From JALOOE01 sp964423545 (GTDB lineage: Bacteria > Chloroflexota > Anaerolineae > CG2-30-64-16): a stretch of DNA of 16,360 bases. The translations under genes and the position numbers were made by a program. The notes under the pieces are model-generated. The model worked only from the letters and a program-made list of their open reading frames with translations, was not told the DNA's origin and ran no database searches. Shown in pieces: positions 6,537 through 13,546 of the stretch. Positions within the stretch are counted from its first letter, which is position 1. Each line of letters starts with the position of its first letter. The stretch is from positions 1 to 16,360 of the forward strand of contig CAYRFV010000112.1 in the NCBI GenBank assembly GCA_964423545.1. The letters are read 5' to 3'.

Positions 6537-7592
6537 ATGCTCACATCCCGCCAGCGCGTGCTCAACGCCCTGACCTACCGGACCTGCGATCGCCTGCCCA
6601 CCTTCTATCAGGCCACCCCCGAGTTCGACGCCGGACTCAAGCAGCGTCTCGGCGCGCAGACCGACGACGCGCTCGATGAGGCGCTCGGCGTCGACATGAA
6701 GGATGTCGCCCCGCGCTACATCGGCCCGGAGCTGCGCCGCTTTCCCGATGGCAGTTGGGAGGGGGTCTTCGGCGAGCGCTACAACAACATCCCCTACGAG
6801 ATGGGAACCTATCCGGAGGCGGTCTACCTGCCCTATGCGGGAATCGACGACGTGGCGGCGCTGGACAAGCTGCGCTTTCCGTCAGCCGACTGGCACGACT
6901 TCTCGAAGCTGCCCGCGCAGTGCGCGGCCTGGCCCGACCATGCCATCGTCTTCGGGGGCGCCGGCATCCCCGACTTCATGAACGGCATCGCGCGCTGTCG
7001 CGGGGTCGAGCAGGTGCTGCTCGACGTGGCCAACCGCGATCCGGTCTACCTGAAGCTGATCGAGAAGCGCCATGAATACTTCTATGGCTACTGCGAGGCT
7101 GCGCTGCGGGCCGCGGGCGGCCAGATCGACATCCTGGCGCTGGGGGAGGACTACGGCAGCCAGCGCGGTCTGCTGATCAGCCCGCGCACATTCGACCGCT
7201 TGTTCCGGCCCTACATGCAGCAGTACTTCGACTTGGCCCACAAGTACGGGGCGCGGGCGATGATGCACAGCTGCGGGAGCGTGCGCGAGCTGATCCCGCG
7301 CTTCGTGGACATGGGGCTCGATATCCTCGACGTGGTGCAGGTGGACGCGGCCGGCATGAGCATCCGCGAGCTGCACCGCGAGTTCCACGGCAAGATCGCC
7401 CTGCGCGGCACGATGAGCGTCCAGTCGACCCTGCCTTTCGGCAGCCTCGACGATGTGCGTCGCGAGGTGGCGCTGCGCTGGGAGCTCTATGCCGACGGCG
7501 GGCTGATCATCGGGCCGACACACGCCATCCAGCCCCTTACGCCGGTGGAGAATGTGCTGGAGATGTACGGCGCCATCGGCAGCCTGCGCTGA
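6537..7592 (+). CDS. Uroporphyrinogen decarboxylase (URO-D) family protein, second copy
   Basis: This 351-residue protein has the same fold and layout as the divergent neighbour but is clearly a different member. It begins LTSRQRVLNALTYRTCDRLP, has GEDYGSQRGLLISPRTFDRL (203-222) and MMHSCGSVRELI (242-253), and ends with GGLIIGPTHAIQPLTPVENV (321-340), the usual C-terminal signature of the family. His244 and Cys246 form the HxC pair; His329 is a possible third ligand. The HemE N-terminal signature is absent. It is probably a one-carbon or methyl transferase, or a decarboxylase acting on an unknown substrate. The ATG at 6537 has GAGG (6526-6529) 7 bp upstream. An in-frame ATG at 6513 is possible but less well placed. 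The reading frame is open far upstream by chance, through DNA antisense to two real genes. Confidence 0.87.
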   Translation: MLTSRQRVLNALTYRTCDRLPTFYQATPEFDAGLKQRLGAQTDDALDEALGVDMKDVAPRYIGPELRRFPDGSWEGVFGERYNNIPYEMGTYPEAVYLPYAGIDDVAALDKLRFPSADWHDFSKLPAQCAAWPDHAIVFGGAGIPDFMNGIARCRGVEQVLLDVANRDPVYLKLIEKRHEYFYGYCEAALRAAGGQIDILALGEDYGSQRGLLISPRTFDRLFRPYMQQYFDLAHKYGARAMMHSCGSVRELIPRFVDMGLDILDVVQVDAAGMSIRELHREFHGKIALRGTMSVQSTLPFGSLDDVRREVALRWELYADGGLIIGPTHAIQPLTPVENVLEMYGAIGSLR

Positions 7593-7599
7593 GGCGGGA

Positions 7600-7726
7600 G
7601 CACGGGCGCCGCACGGGCCGTGGCGCCGCACGGGCCGTGGCGCCGCACGGGCCGTGGCGCCGCACGGGCCGTGGCGCCGCACGGGCCGTGACGCTGCACG
7701 GGCCGTGACGCTGCACGGGCGCACGG
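7600..7726. repeat. Tandem 17-bp GC-rich repeat, six complete units
   Basis: Six head-to-tail units begin at 7611, 7628, 7645, 7662, 7679 and 7696. The first four read GCACGGGCCGTGGCGCC; the last two change the end to GTGACGCT. Partial units flank the block at 7600-7610 and from 7713. Each unit contains an inverted repeat (CACGG-G-CCGTG), so the transcript could fold into a row of short hairpins. The block lies 8 bp after the stop of the + strand URO-D-family gene and in the gap before the convergent pstB. It may serve as a transcription barrier between converging genes, or may simply be a mini-satellite formed by slippage. Confidence 0.9.
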
Positions 7727-7763
7727 CCGGCTGGCGCGGCGGCGACCCCCATGCGGTCTGCTG

Positions 7764-7787
7764 CGCGCGGCAGTGCTGTGCCGCGCG
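7764..7787 (-). terminator. Hairpin just after pstB, candidate terminator of the pst operon
   Basis: A perfect 9-bp inverted repeat (CGCGCGGCA/TGCCGCGCG) around a 6-base loop begins 5 bp beyond the pstB stop codon. The stem is strong, but no run of T follows on the - strand, so termination may need Rho or the hairpin may only protect the 3' end of the mRNA. Confidence 0.5.
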
Positions 7788-7792
7788 GCGGC

Positions 7793-8620
7793 TCAGCCGA
7801 ACCGCCCCGTGATGTAATCCTCGGTGCGCTGATCCTTCGGCTTGGTGAACAGCTCGCGCGTCGGCCCGTACTCGATCAGCGTGCCGGCGCGATCGCTGTC
7901 CATCAACAGGAAAGCGGTGTAGTCCGAGGCGCGGGCGGCCTGCTGCATGTTGTGCGTGACGATGATGATGGTGTAGGCGACCGCCAGCTCATGCATCAGC
8001 TCCTCGATCTTCAGCGTGGCGATCGGATCGAGCGCTGACGCCGGCTCATCCATCAGGATGATCTCGGGCCGCACAGCGATGGCGCGCGCGATGCACAGGC
8101 GCTGCTGCTGACCGCCGGACAGGCCAAGTCCGCTCTGCTGCAGCTTGTCCTTCACCTCGTCCCACAGCGCTGCCTGGCGCAGCGACTGCTCGACGAGGTC
8201 GTCCATGCTGCCGCGGAACCCGTTGATCCGCGCGCCCCAGGCGACATTCTCGTAGATGCTCTTAGGAAACGGGTTGGGCTTTTGGAACACCATGCCGATG
8301 CGCCGGCGCACTTCCACCGGATCGACATCGGGCGCGTAGATATTCTGCCCCTGGAAGCGCACCTCGCCGGTCGCGCGTGCGGTGGGGATCAGCTCGTTCA
8401 TGCGGTTGAACGCGCGCAGCAGCGTGCTCTTGCCGCAGCCCGAAGGCCCGATCAAGGCCGTGATCTGATGCCGCCGCACCTTCAGGCTGATGTCCTTCAC
8501 CGCGCGGAAATTGCCGTAGTAGACGTTCAGGTCCTGCGCGGCGATCGCATAGGAACCGTTCAATGGCGCCGCGGCGGATTGGCCGGCGCCGGGCTGGCTG
8601 GAAGCGCCCATCACCTTCAT
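7793..8620 (-). CDS. pstB: Phosphate ABC transporter ATP-binding protein PstB
   Basis: This is the ATPase that drives phosphate import through PstA/PstC at the cytoplasmic face of the membrane. The protein has 275 residues. Walker A is GPSGCGKST (58-66), the Q-loop is Gln113 in VFQKPNPFP, the signature is LSGGQQQR (167-174), Walker B is IILMDEP (187-193) and the H-loop His is 223 (VTHNM). The FNRMNELIP and VFQKPNPFPKSIYENV stretches are diagnostic for PstB among ABC ATPases. Its ATG overlaps the pstA stop codon as ATGA (8617-8620), indicating translational coupling. An AGGAG lies only 3 bp before this ATG, within pstA; an in-frame ATG at 8611 is a possible alternative. The frame is open further upstream, but that DNA encodes PstA. 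It is the last gene of the pst operon. Confidence 0.97.
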   Translation of the reverse strand: MKVMGASSQPGAGQSAAAPLNGSYAIAAQDLNVYYGNFRAVKDISLKVRRHQITALIGPSGCGKSTLLRAFNRMNELIPTARATGEVRFQGQNIYAPDVDPVEVRRRIGMVFQKPNPFPKSIYENVAWGARINGFRGSMDDLVEQSLRQAALWDEVKDKLQQSGLGLSGGQQQRLCIARAIAVRPEIILMDEPASALDPIATLKIEELMHELAVAYTIIIVTHNMQQAARASDYTAFLLMDSDRAGTLIEYGPTRELFTKPKDQRTEDYITGRFG

Positions 8621-9888
8621 ATTCTCCTGGTATAGCGATTGCGCAGCAGCACGGCGCTCGCATTCAAGCTGAGCAGCATGATGAGCAGGACGAGAATTGC
8701 GGCTGCCGCAAGGTTGCGAAACTCGGCCTGGGGCCGCGCGGTCCACTGGTAGATCTGGATCGGCAGCGTTGTGAACTTGGAGAAGGGCCCGTTGGGGTCC
8801 ATCACGATATATGTCGACGCGCCAATCACCACCAGCGGCGCCGTCTCACCGATGGCGCGCGAGATCGCCAGAATGTTGCCGGTCAGGATGCCGGGCAGTG
8901 CGCTCGGCAGCACATGATGCCAGATCGTCTGCCACTGCGTCGCGCCGAGGCCGTAGGAGGCCTGGCGCAGCGAGCGCGGCACCGCCCGGATGGCTTCCTG
9001 GCTGTTGATGATCAGCAGTGGCAGGATCAAGAGCGCGAGCGTGAGGCCGGCCGACAGGATCGTCCGGCCGTTCGCCACCGACGGATCGGTCACGCCGAAC
9101 AGGGAGCCGCTCGTGAGCGGCTCCAACATGCGCACGAAGATAGCCAATCCGAGCATGCCGTAGATGATCGACGGGACCCCCGCCAGGTTCGTGATGTTCG
9201 TGCGGATCAGTCGGGTCAGCCGATTGTCCACCGCATACTCTTCCAGGTAGATAGCGGCGCCCACCCCCAGGGGGAACGCCACGACGATCGTGATCAGGAT
9301 CGTCCACAGCGAGCCGAGGATCGCAGTGCGCACCCCCGCCACTTCCGCCGAGCTGGCCTGCGCGTTGACGATGAACGAGGTGCGCAGCCATGAGCGGAAG
9401 ACCAGCCTGGCCTTCGGGTGCTCCCTGGCGACCTCGGCCTCAATCGCCCTGCGGTTGAGGAGCGACTCCACCAGCGACCAGCTTCCCACCAGCTTCGGCT
9501 GCACCACCCGCTCCATCACCAGCGCATAGAGATTGTCGCGCGACCGCTCGGCAAACGGCTGCTCGCTCTCGTAACGGCGCATCACGCCGGCAGAGAGACG
9601 CTCCTGCAGGATCGCCGTGAGCTGTTCCCTGTCAAGCTGTTCGAGCGCTGCGCCGGCCACGGCCAGCTTCTCCGGCTCAATGCTGTTTTCAACCGCCACC
9701 AGGCCGACCGATTGCACGACCACGGTGTACAGCAACGCCATCAGCGCCACGATGCCGATGATCGTCGAGCTGATGAAGAAGATGAACCAGACTCGGCCCA
9801 CGCGATGTCGTTTCGGCAGGCGCGCGTCGAACTCCCCCGGCCTCTTGGGAGCGGCCTCTATCTCGCCCCGGTCTTCACCCTCGTTCAC
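8617..9888 (-). CDS. pstA: Phosphate ABC transporter permease PstA, with a large extracytoplasmic insert
   Basis: This is one of the two membrane subunits of the phosphate importer. The protein has 423 residues against about 280-300 in well-studied bacteria. TM1 is at about 33-60. A mostly hydrophilic, charged segment of about 120 residues (61-182) comes before the usual permease core from about 188. The core has the EAA loop, EAIRAVPRSLRQASYGLGAT (298-317) through SRAIGETAPL (343-352), that contacts PstB. The extra length is thus an insert between TM1 and TM2, predicted to lie outside the membrane. The start is a GTG at 9888 that overlaps the pstC stop as GTGA, with GAGGTG 5-6 bp upstream. 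Similar extended PstA proteins occur in some Chloroflexota and Proteobacteria; the function of the extra segment is not known to me. Confidence 0.95.
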   Translation of the reverse strand: MNEGEDRGEIEAAPKRPGEFDARLPKRHRVGRVWFIFFISSTIIGIVALMALLYTVVVQSVGLVAVENSIEPEKLAVAGAALEQLDREQLTAILQERLSAGVMRRYESEQPFAERSRDNLYALVMERVVQPKLVGSWSLVESLLNRRAIEAEVAREHPKARLVFRSWLRTSFIVNAQASSAEVAGVRTAILGSLWTILITIVVAFPLGVGAAIYLEEYAVDNRLTRLIRTNITNLAGVPSIIYGMLGLAIFVRMLEPLTSGSLFGVTDPSVANGRTILSAGLTLALLILPLLIINSQEAIRAVPRSLRQASYGLGATQWQTIWHHVLPSALPGILTGNILAISRAIGETAPLVVIGASTYIVMDPNGPFSKFTTLPIQIYQWTARPQAEFRNLAAAAILVLLIMLLSLNASAVLLRNRYTRRI

Positions 9889-10853
9889 TCGTACACCTCG
9901 CGGAAGCGCCGCACCACCCGCTGGCTGATGATATTCAGCACCAGCGTGATCAGGAACAACATCAGGCCGATGGCGAACAGGCTGTCGTAGTCCAACGAGT
10001 CGTAGCTCAGATCGCCGCCGCTGATGCGAACGATGTGCCCGGTCATCGTTTCAGCGGCCCGAAACGGGTTCAAGGTGAAGTTCGGGCCGGCGCCGGCCGC
10101 AATCGCCACGACCATCGTCTCGCCGAACGCGCGAGACACCGCCACGATGCAGGCAGCTGCGATCCCCGACAGAGCGGAAGGAAGCACCACCTTGAGCGCC
10201 GTCTCGAGCTTGGTCGCGCCGAGGCCGTAGGCAGCCTCCCGCAGCGCCCGCGGCACCGCACTCAACGCGTCTTCGCTCATCGAGCTTACGAGCGGCAAGA
10301 TCAGGATGCCGATGACGATCCCGGCCGAGGCCGTGTTGTAGATCTCCACCGTGCTATCGCCGAAAATCGACCGCAGCAGCGGCGTCATGAAGGTGAGAGC
10401 GAAGTAGCCGTACACCACCGTGGGCACGCCCGCGAGCACCTCCATGATCGGCTTGATCGTCCCGCGCGCCTTAGGCGAGGCGTATTCACTCAAGTAGATC
10501 GCCACCGCCAGGCCGATTGGCAGCGCAACAGACACGGCGATGACGCTGGTGACGAGCGTCGCGGTCACCAGCGGCCAGATGCCGAACTTGCCGATCGCAG
10601 GCTGCCACTGTGTCGTGCCAAAGAACTCCCACAGGGTCACTTCCGGCTTGGAGAAGAAGAGCAGCGCTTCGCGTCCCAGCACGAAGACGATCCCCAACGT
10701 CGTGAAGATCGACACGATGCCGCAGAAGAAGAGGAATCCCTGGATCAGGCTCTCGCCGCGCCTGCGCCGGTGACGCATGTCAGAGGCCTGTGTTGCCGTG
10801 AACACAAAGCCCTTGAGCGCATCCTGAGATTTGACCGACATATCGCTTTGCAT
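9885..10853 (-). CDS. pstC: Phosphate ABC transporter permease PstC
   Basis: This is the partner membrane subunit of PstA. The protein has 322 residues with about six transmembrane segments. A short cytoplasmic tail rich in Arg comes before TM1 (FLFFCGIVSIFTTLGIVFVL). The characteristic LWEFFGTTQWQP segment follows in the first external loop, then SEYASPKARGTIKP. The EAA loop is EDALSAVPRALREAAYGLGA through SRAFGETM, where PstB docks. The ATG at 10853 is chosen because GAGG lies 6 bp upstream. A GTG at 10865 and an ATG at 10841 are in frame but poorly supported. It follows arsC by about 53 bp and overlaps pstA by 4 bp. Confidence 0.96.
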   Translation of the reverse strand: MQSDMSVKSQDALKGFVFTATQASDMRHRRRRGESLIQGFLFFCGIVSIFTTLGIVFVLGREALLFFSKPEVTLWEFFGTTQWQPAIGKFGIWPLVTATLVTSVIAVSVALPIGLAVAIYLSEYASPKARGTIKPIMEVLAGVPTVVYGYFALTFMTPLLRSIFGDSTVEIYNTASAGIVIGILILPLVSSMSEDALSAVPRALREAAYGLGATKLETALKVVLPSALSGIAAACIVAVSRAFGETMVVAIAAGAGPNFTLNPFRAAETMTGHIVRISGGDLSYDSLDYDSLFAIGLMLFLITLVLNIISQRVVRRFREVYE

Positions 10854-10906
10854 GAATCGCCTCACAATCAGACGGACATGGGGGAACGATGCGCCGGGCG
10901 CACCAT

Positions 10907-11350
10907 TCAGGACGCTGGCTTGGCGTCAGACGCTTCAGCTTCCAGCCACGCCAGGATTCGCGCCTCGATCTGATCGCGCACGCGGCGGAACTCTGCCGTT
11001 TTCTCCTCATCGCTCCCGGCGCAAGCCGCGGGATCGTCGAAAGGCCAGTAGAGACGCCGTGCCACACCGGGAAAGATCGGGCAGCGCTCCTCGGCGTTGC
11101 TGCACACCGTAATAATGGTGCCGAAATGCGTCCGGCCCAGGAATTCGAACACATCCTTCGAGCGGTGGCCAGCCAAGTCGTATCCCTTCTCGGCCATCAC
11201 CTGACGCGTGAACGGATTGATCCCCTTCGGCTCCAGCCCGGCGCTGAAAACCTCGAACTGCTCGCCGCCGTGCCGGCGGAGCATCGCCTCAGCCATCTGG
11301 CTGCGCGCGGAGTTGCCCGTGCAGATGAACAGAACGCGTGATTTCATCAT
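10907..11350 (-). CDS. arsC: Arsenate reductase, low-molecular-weight phosphatase (thioredoxin-coupled) type
   Basis: This 147-residue cytosolic enzyme reduces arsenate to arsenite, with electrons from thioredoxin. The P-loop is CTGNSARS with nucleophile Cys10. The two shuttle cysteines are Cys83 and Cys90 in CSNAEERCP, matching Cys10/Cys82/Cys89 of plasmid pI258 ArsC. WPFDDPA (104-110) supplies the catalytic Asp, and the FRRVRDQI segment is also as in ArsC. These three cysteines separate it from ordinary LMW tyrosine phosphatases. Two tandem ATGs (11350, 11347) are possible starts, with only a weak ribosome-binding site; the frame is open to 11494, but that stretch has no family similarity. 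Its place inside the pst operon, between pstS and pstC, suggests co-expression with phosphate uptake, the usual entry route of arsenate. No arsR or arsenite exporter gene is in the window. Confidence 0.93.
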   Translation of the reverse strand: MMKSRVLFICTGNSARSQMAEAMLRRHGGEQFEVFSAGLEPKGINPFTRQVMAEKGYDLAGHRSKDVFEFLGRTHFGTIITVCSNAEERCPIFPGVARRLYWPFDDPAACAGSDEEKTAEFRRVRDQIEARILAWLEAEASDAKPAS

Positions 11351-11378
11351 GGCTCTGGACAGATCCTTCTCGCGTAGC

Positions 11379-11410
11379 GCCCTCCCACAGAGAAGCTCCA
11401 GCGGGAGGGC
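11379..11410 (-). promoter_or_regulatory. Intra-operon hairpin between pstS and arsC
   Basis: A perfect 8-bp inverted repeat (GCCCTCCC/GGGAGGGC) with a 16-base loop lies in the 148-bp gap between pstS and arsC. A smaller 5-bp stem (GGGGA/TCCCC, 11483-11499) overlaps the pstS stop. Hairpins at this place in other pst operons partly terminate or stabilise the pstS message, giving excess binding protein over permease. That role is inferred here. There is no T-run. Confidence 0.5.
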
Positions 11411-11498
11411 ACACTCCGATCGATTGGCGCCCTCGTCCCGTCGCTCCGCCGCAGCACGCCCTGGCGGAAATCGACGGTCCAAGGGGAACGACAATCCC

Positions 11499-12695
11499 CT
11501 ACTTCATGGCGTCGAGCCAGTTCTGCTTGGCCTTGTCCAACGCCGCCGCGCTCGCCGGGAAGTATCCAACCTTCTTGATCTCCTCATTCACGTGCGTCAA
11601 GTAGTGGTTGATGAAGGCCGCGACCTGCGGCTTGTCCTTCATGATCTTGCCGGTCGAGTAGATGAAGAGGGGGCGAGCCAACGGATACTTGCCGCTCTCA
11701 GCGGTCTCATCGGACGGCGCCACACCTTTGACCGCCAGCGCGTTCAGCTTGTCCTTGTTCTCCTGGTAGTAAGCGTATCCAAAATAGCCGATGGCGTTCG
11801 GGCTGCCCTGCACACCCTTCACCAGGACATTGTCGTCCTCACTCAACTGGAGGTTCTTGGCGCCCAGGAGCTCCTTCTTGCCCGCATCGGCCGTCTTGAA
11901 GGCCGGCGTCATGACCGCCTCGATGAAGTAGTCGAAGGTGCCGCTGTCGGTGCCCGGGCTGAAGCGCAGGATATTCTCTTTCGGCCACGACGGATCGACA
12001 TCCGACCACTTCTCGACGCCCGAAGAGTAAATCTTCGCCAACTGCTCGAGCGTCACGTCCTTGAGGAACTTGTTGTCTTTGCTCACGACGACAGCCAATG
12101 CATCGGTCCCCACCCGGAACTCCACCGGCTCGCGGCTGATCTTCTTGCAGTTCTCGACCTCGGACTCCTTGATTGCGCGGCTCGCATTGGCGATGTCGGT
12201 CTCACCGGTCTTGCAGAAGCGCTCCAGGCCAGCGCCGGTGCCGATGCTGTCGATGGTGATGTTGCCCTTGTACCCTTCATCCTTGAACCGCTCGGCCATC
12301 CGCTCGCTGAGGGGAAAGACCGTCGAGCTGCCAGCCGAGACGATGTTGCCCGTCACCTTGAGCGGGTCGACTGCGGGGAGCTTCACGCCGGCGCTGGGCG
12401 CTGCCGCCTTGGTCGGCTCTGCCGCTTTAGTCGGCTCTGCCGCCTTGGTCGGCTCTGCCGCTTTGGTCGGCTCTGCCGCTTTGGTGGGCGCGGCAGTCGG
12501 GGCCTTGGTCGGCTCCGGGGCCTTCGTAGGCTCGGGCGCCTTGGTCGGCTCGGGCGCCTTCGTGGGCTCGGGCGCCTTCGTGGGCGCCTGGGCCTGCTTG
12601 GGCGCCGCGGTCGGCGCCGGCGTCGCCGCGGGCGCGCACGCGCTGACGACCAGCACCAACACCAACAGACTTAGAACGAAGATTTTGTGCGACAT
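11499..12695 (-). CDS. pstS: Phosphate-binding lipoprotein PstS with a repetitive linker
   Basis: This is the extracytoplasmic phosphate-binding protein of the Pst importer, 398 residues. A signal peptide ends in the lipobox VSAC (Cys20), so it is membrane-anchored by lipid. Residues 21-100 are a Pro/Thr/Lys/Ala linker with four PTKAPE units (38-61) and five PTKAA(E/A) units (70-99). The binding domain starts at about 112, with GSSTVFPLSE (122-131), SRAIKESE (172-179) and SPGTDSGTFDYF (246-257), the classical phosphate-contact segments. The ATG at 12695 is preceded by tandem GGAG-type sites around 12708-12720. A periodic TTAAC element, interpreted as a Pho box, lies 80-120 bp upstream. The following genes arsC-pstC-pstA-pstB are on the same strand and probably in the same transcript. 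Confidence 0.97.
   Translation of the reverse strand: MSHKIFVLSLLVLVLVVSACAPAATPAPTAAPKQAQAPTKAPEPTKAPEPTKAPEPTKAPEPTKAPTAAPTKAAEPTKAAEPTKAAEPTKAAEPTKAAAPSAGVKLPAVDPLKVTGNIVSAGSSTVFPLSERMAERFKDEGYKGNITIDSIGTGAGLERFCKTGETDIANASRAIKESEVENCKKISREPVEFRVGTDALAVVVSKDNKFLKDVTLEQLAKIYSSGVEKWSDVDPSWPKENILRFSPGTDSGTFDYFIEAVMTPAFKTADAGKKELLGAKNLQLSEDDNVLVKGVQGSPNAIGYFGYAYYQENKDKLNALAVKGVAPSDETAESGKYPLARPLFIYSTGKIMKDKPQVAAFINHYLTHVNEEIKKVGYFPASAAALDKAKQNWLDAMK
12399..12584. repeat. In-frame 18-bp tandem repeats encoding the PstS linker
   Basis: Two blocks of 18-bp units code for PTKAPE (four copies) and PTKAAE/PTKAAA (five copies). Neighbouring units are nearly identical in DNA, for example the GGTCGGCTCTGCCGC stretches at 12414-12480. 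Copy number could therefore change by slippage without shifting the reading frame and would only alter tether length. The repeat is seen directly; variability is inferred. Confidence 0.9.
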
Positions 12696-12773
12696 ATGCC
12701 TAGAGTCACTCCTTTTCTCCTGTATGATCGCTTCGACACTCGTGTGCCGACAGAGACCAACCTATCACACACT

Positions 12774-12812
12774 TGTTAACCCGGTTTTGTCATACTGTTA
12801 AGCTTTGGTTAA
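12774..12812 (-). promoter_or_regulatory. Pho box upstream of pstS
   Basis: Reading the - strand from 12812, hexamers occur at an exact 11-bp period: TTAACC (12812-12807), TTAACA (12801-12796), ACAAAA (12790-12785, degenerate) and TTAACA (12779-12774). Hexamers with 5-bp spacers are the hallmark of PhoP/PhoB-family operators (B. subtilis PhoP uses TTAACA-like units). A possible -10, GATAGG (12766-12761), lies 7 bp further. Position directly before pstS supports the call. The binding protein is not encoded in the window. Confidence 0.75.
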
Positions 12813-12842
12813 GCTCTCAGCCGCTCTCAGCCGCTCTCAGCC
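12813..12842. repeat. Three tandem copies of a 10-bp unit behind the pstS Pho box
   Basis: GCTCTCAGCC is repeated three times without a gap in the space between phoU and pstS, starting exactly at the outer edge of the Pho box. It may be a simple slippage product; no regulatory role can be read from it. Confidence 0.85.
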
Positions 12843-12880
12843 GCCCGGTGGAGATGCCCGTGGCGCCGCTCGGCCTCACT

Positions 12881-13546
12881 TCAGTTGTTGAGGTCCACCA
12901 GCTCGCCCGTCGCCGAGTAGATCACCCGTTCCGCAACATTGGTCGCCCGGTCTCCGACGCGTTCCAACTCATGAGCAATTTGAATCAGGTGCGTCCCGGC
13001 GTCGATCAGCCGCGGGTTCTCCAGCATGTAGCTCAGAACCAGGTTGAAGGTCTGCTTGTAGAGCGCATCGACGCGGTCATCGACGCGGCAGACCGCCTGC
13101 GCCTCCGCCACGTTGCCCTCAGCCAGCGCGCGCAGCGCCCGGTCGAGCATGTCCAGGGCCAGATCGCTGATCAGCGGCAGATCCGCCAGCGGGATCGGCT
13201 GGGGATGCTGATGCATCCGCAACCAGATGCGGGCGATGCGCTTGCCATGATCGCCGACCCGCTCCAGATCGCTGGCGACCGTCAGTGCGGCCACGATCCG
13301 GCGCATATCGCGCGCCACCGGCTGCTCGGTGGCCAACATGGCGTAGCACTGAGTCTCGATATCGTAGCGCAGGCGATTGATCTCATCATCTGCTGCAATC
13401 ACTTCGCGCGCCAGATCATCATCTCGATCCACCAACGCCTTCATCGCCCGTCCGACCTCGCGATGCGCCAGGCAGCCGAGCCGCAGCGTATCCTCCGTCA
13501 ATTGGATAAGCTGCTTGTCGAAGTGAGAGCGCAGACCTGATGCCAT
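12881..13546 (-). CDS. phoU: Phosphate signalling protein PhoU
   Basis: This is a cytoplasmic regulator that links the Pst transporter to the PhoR sensor kinase and limits phosphate uptake. The protein has 221 residues, a normal length, made of two three-helix PhoU repeats. Each has the metal-binding E/D-x-x-x-D signature: DLERVGDH at 93-100 and ELERVGDR at 193-200, exactly 100 residues apart. The start also fits the family (FDKQLIQLTEDTLRLG). The ATG at 13546 has AGAGG about 11 bp upstream. In many bacteria phoU is the last gene of the pst operon; here it is first, with its own periodic Pho-type element far upstream, and pstS behind it has a separate one. It is divergent from surE. Confidence 0.96.
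   Translation of the reverse strand: MASGLRSHFDKQLIQLTEDTLRLGCLAHREVGRAMKALVDRDDDLAREVIAADDEINRLRYDIETQCYAMLATEQPVARDMRRIVAALTVASDLERVGDHGKRIARIWLRMHQHPQPIPLADLPLISDLALDMLDRALRALAEGNVAEAQAVCRVDDRVDALYKQTFNLVLSYMLENPRLIDAGTHLIQIAHELERVGDRATNVAERVIYSATGELVDLNN

Noticed and set aside
5283..7592. Annotation of either URO-D-family gene as hemE
   Set aside because: The conserved HemE N-terminal active-site signature is absent in both, and an HxCG motif is present instead.
11208..12674. A 488-codon + strand open frame
   Set aside because: It is antisense to arsC and pstS, and its Gly/Arg/Leu repeats simply mirror the PstS linker.
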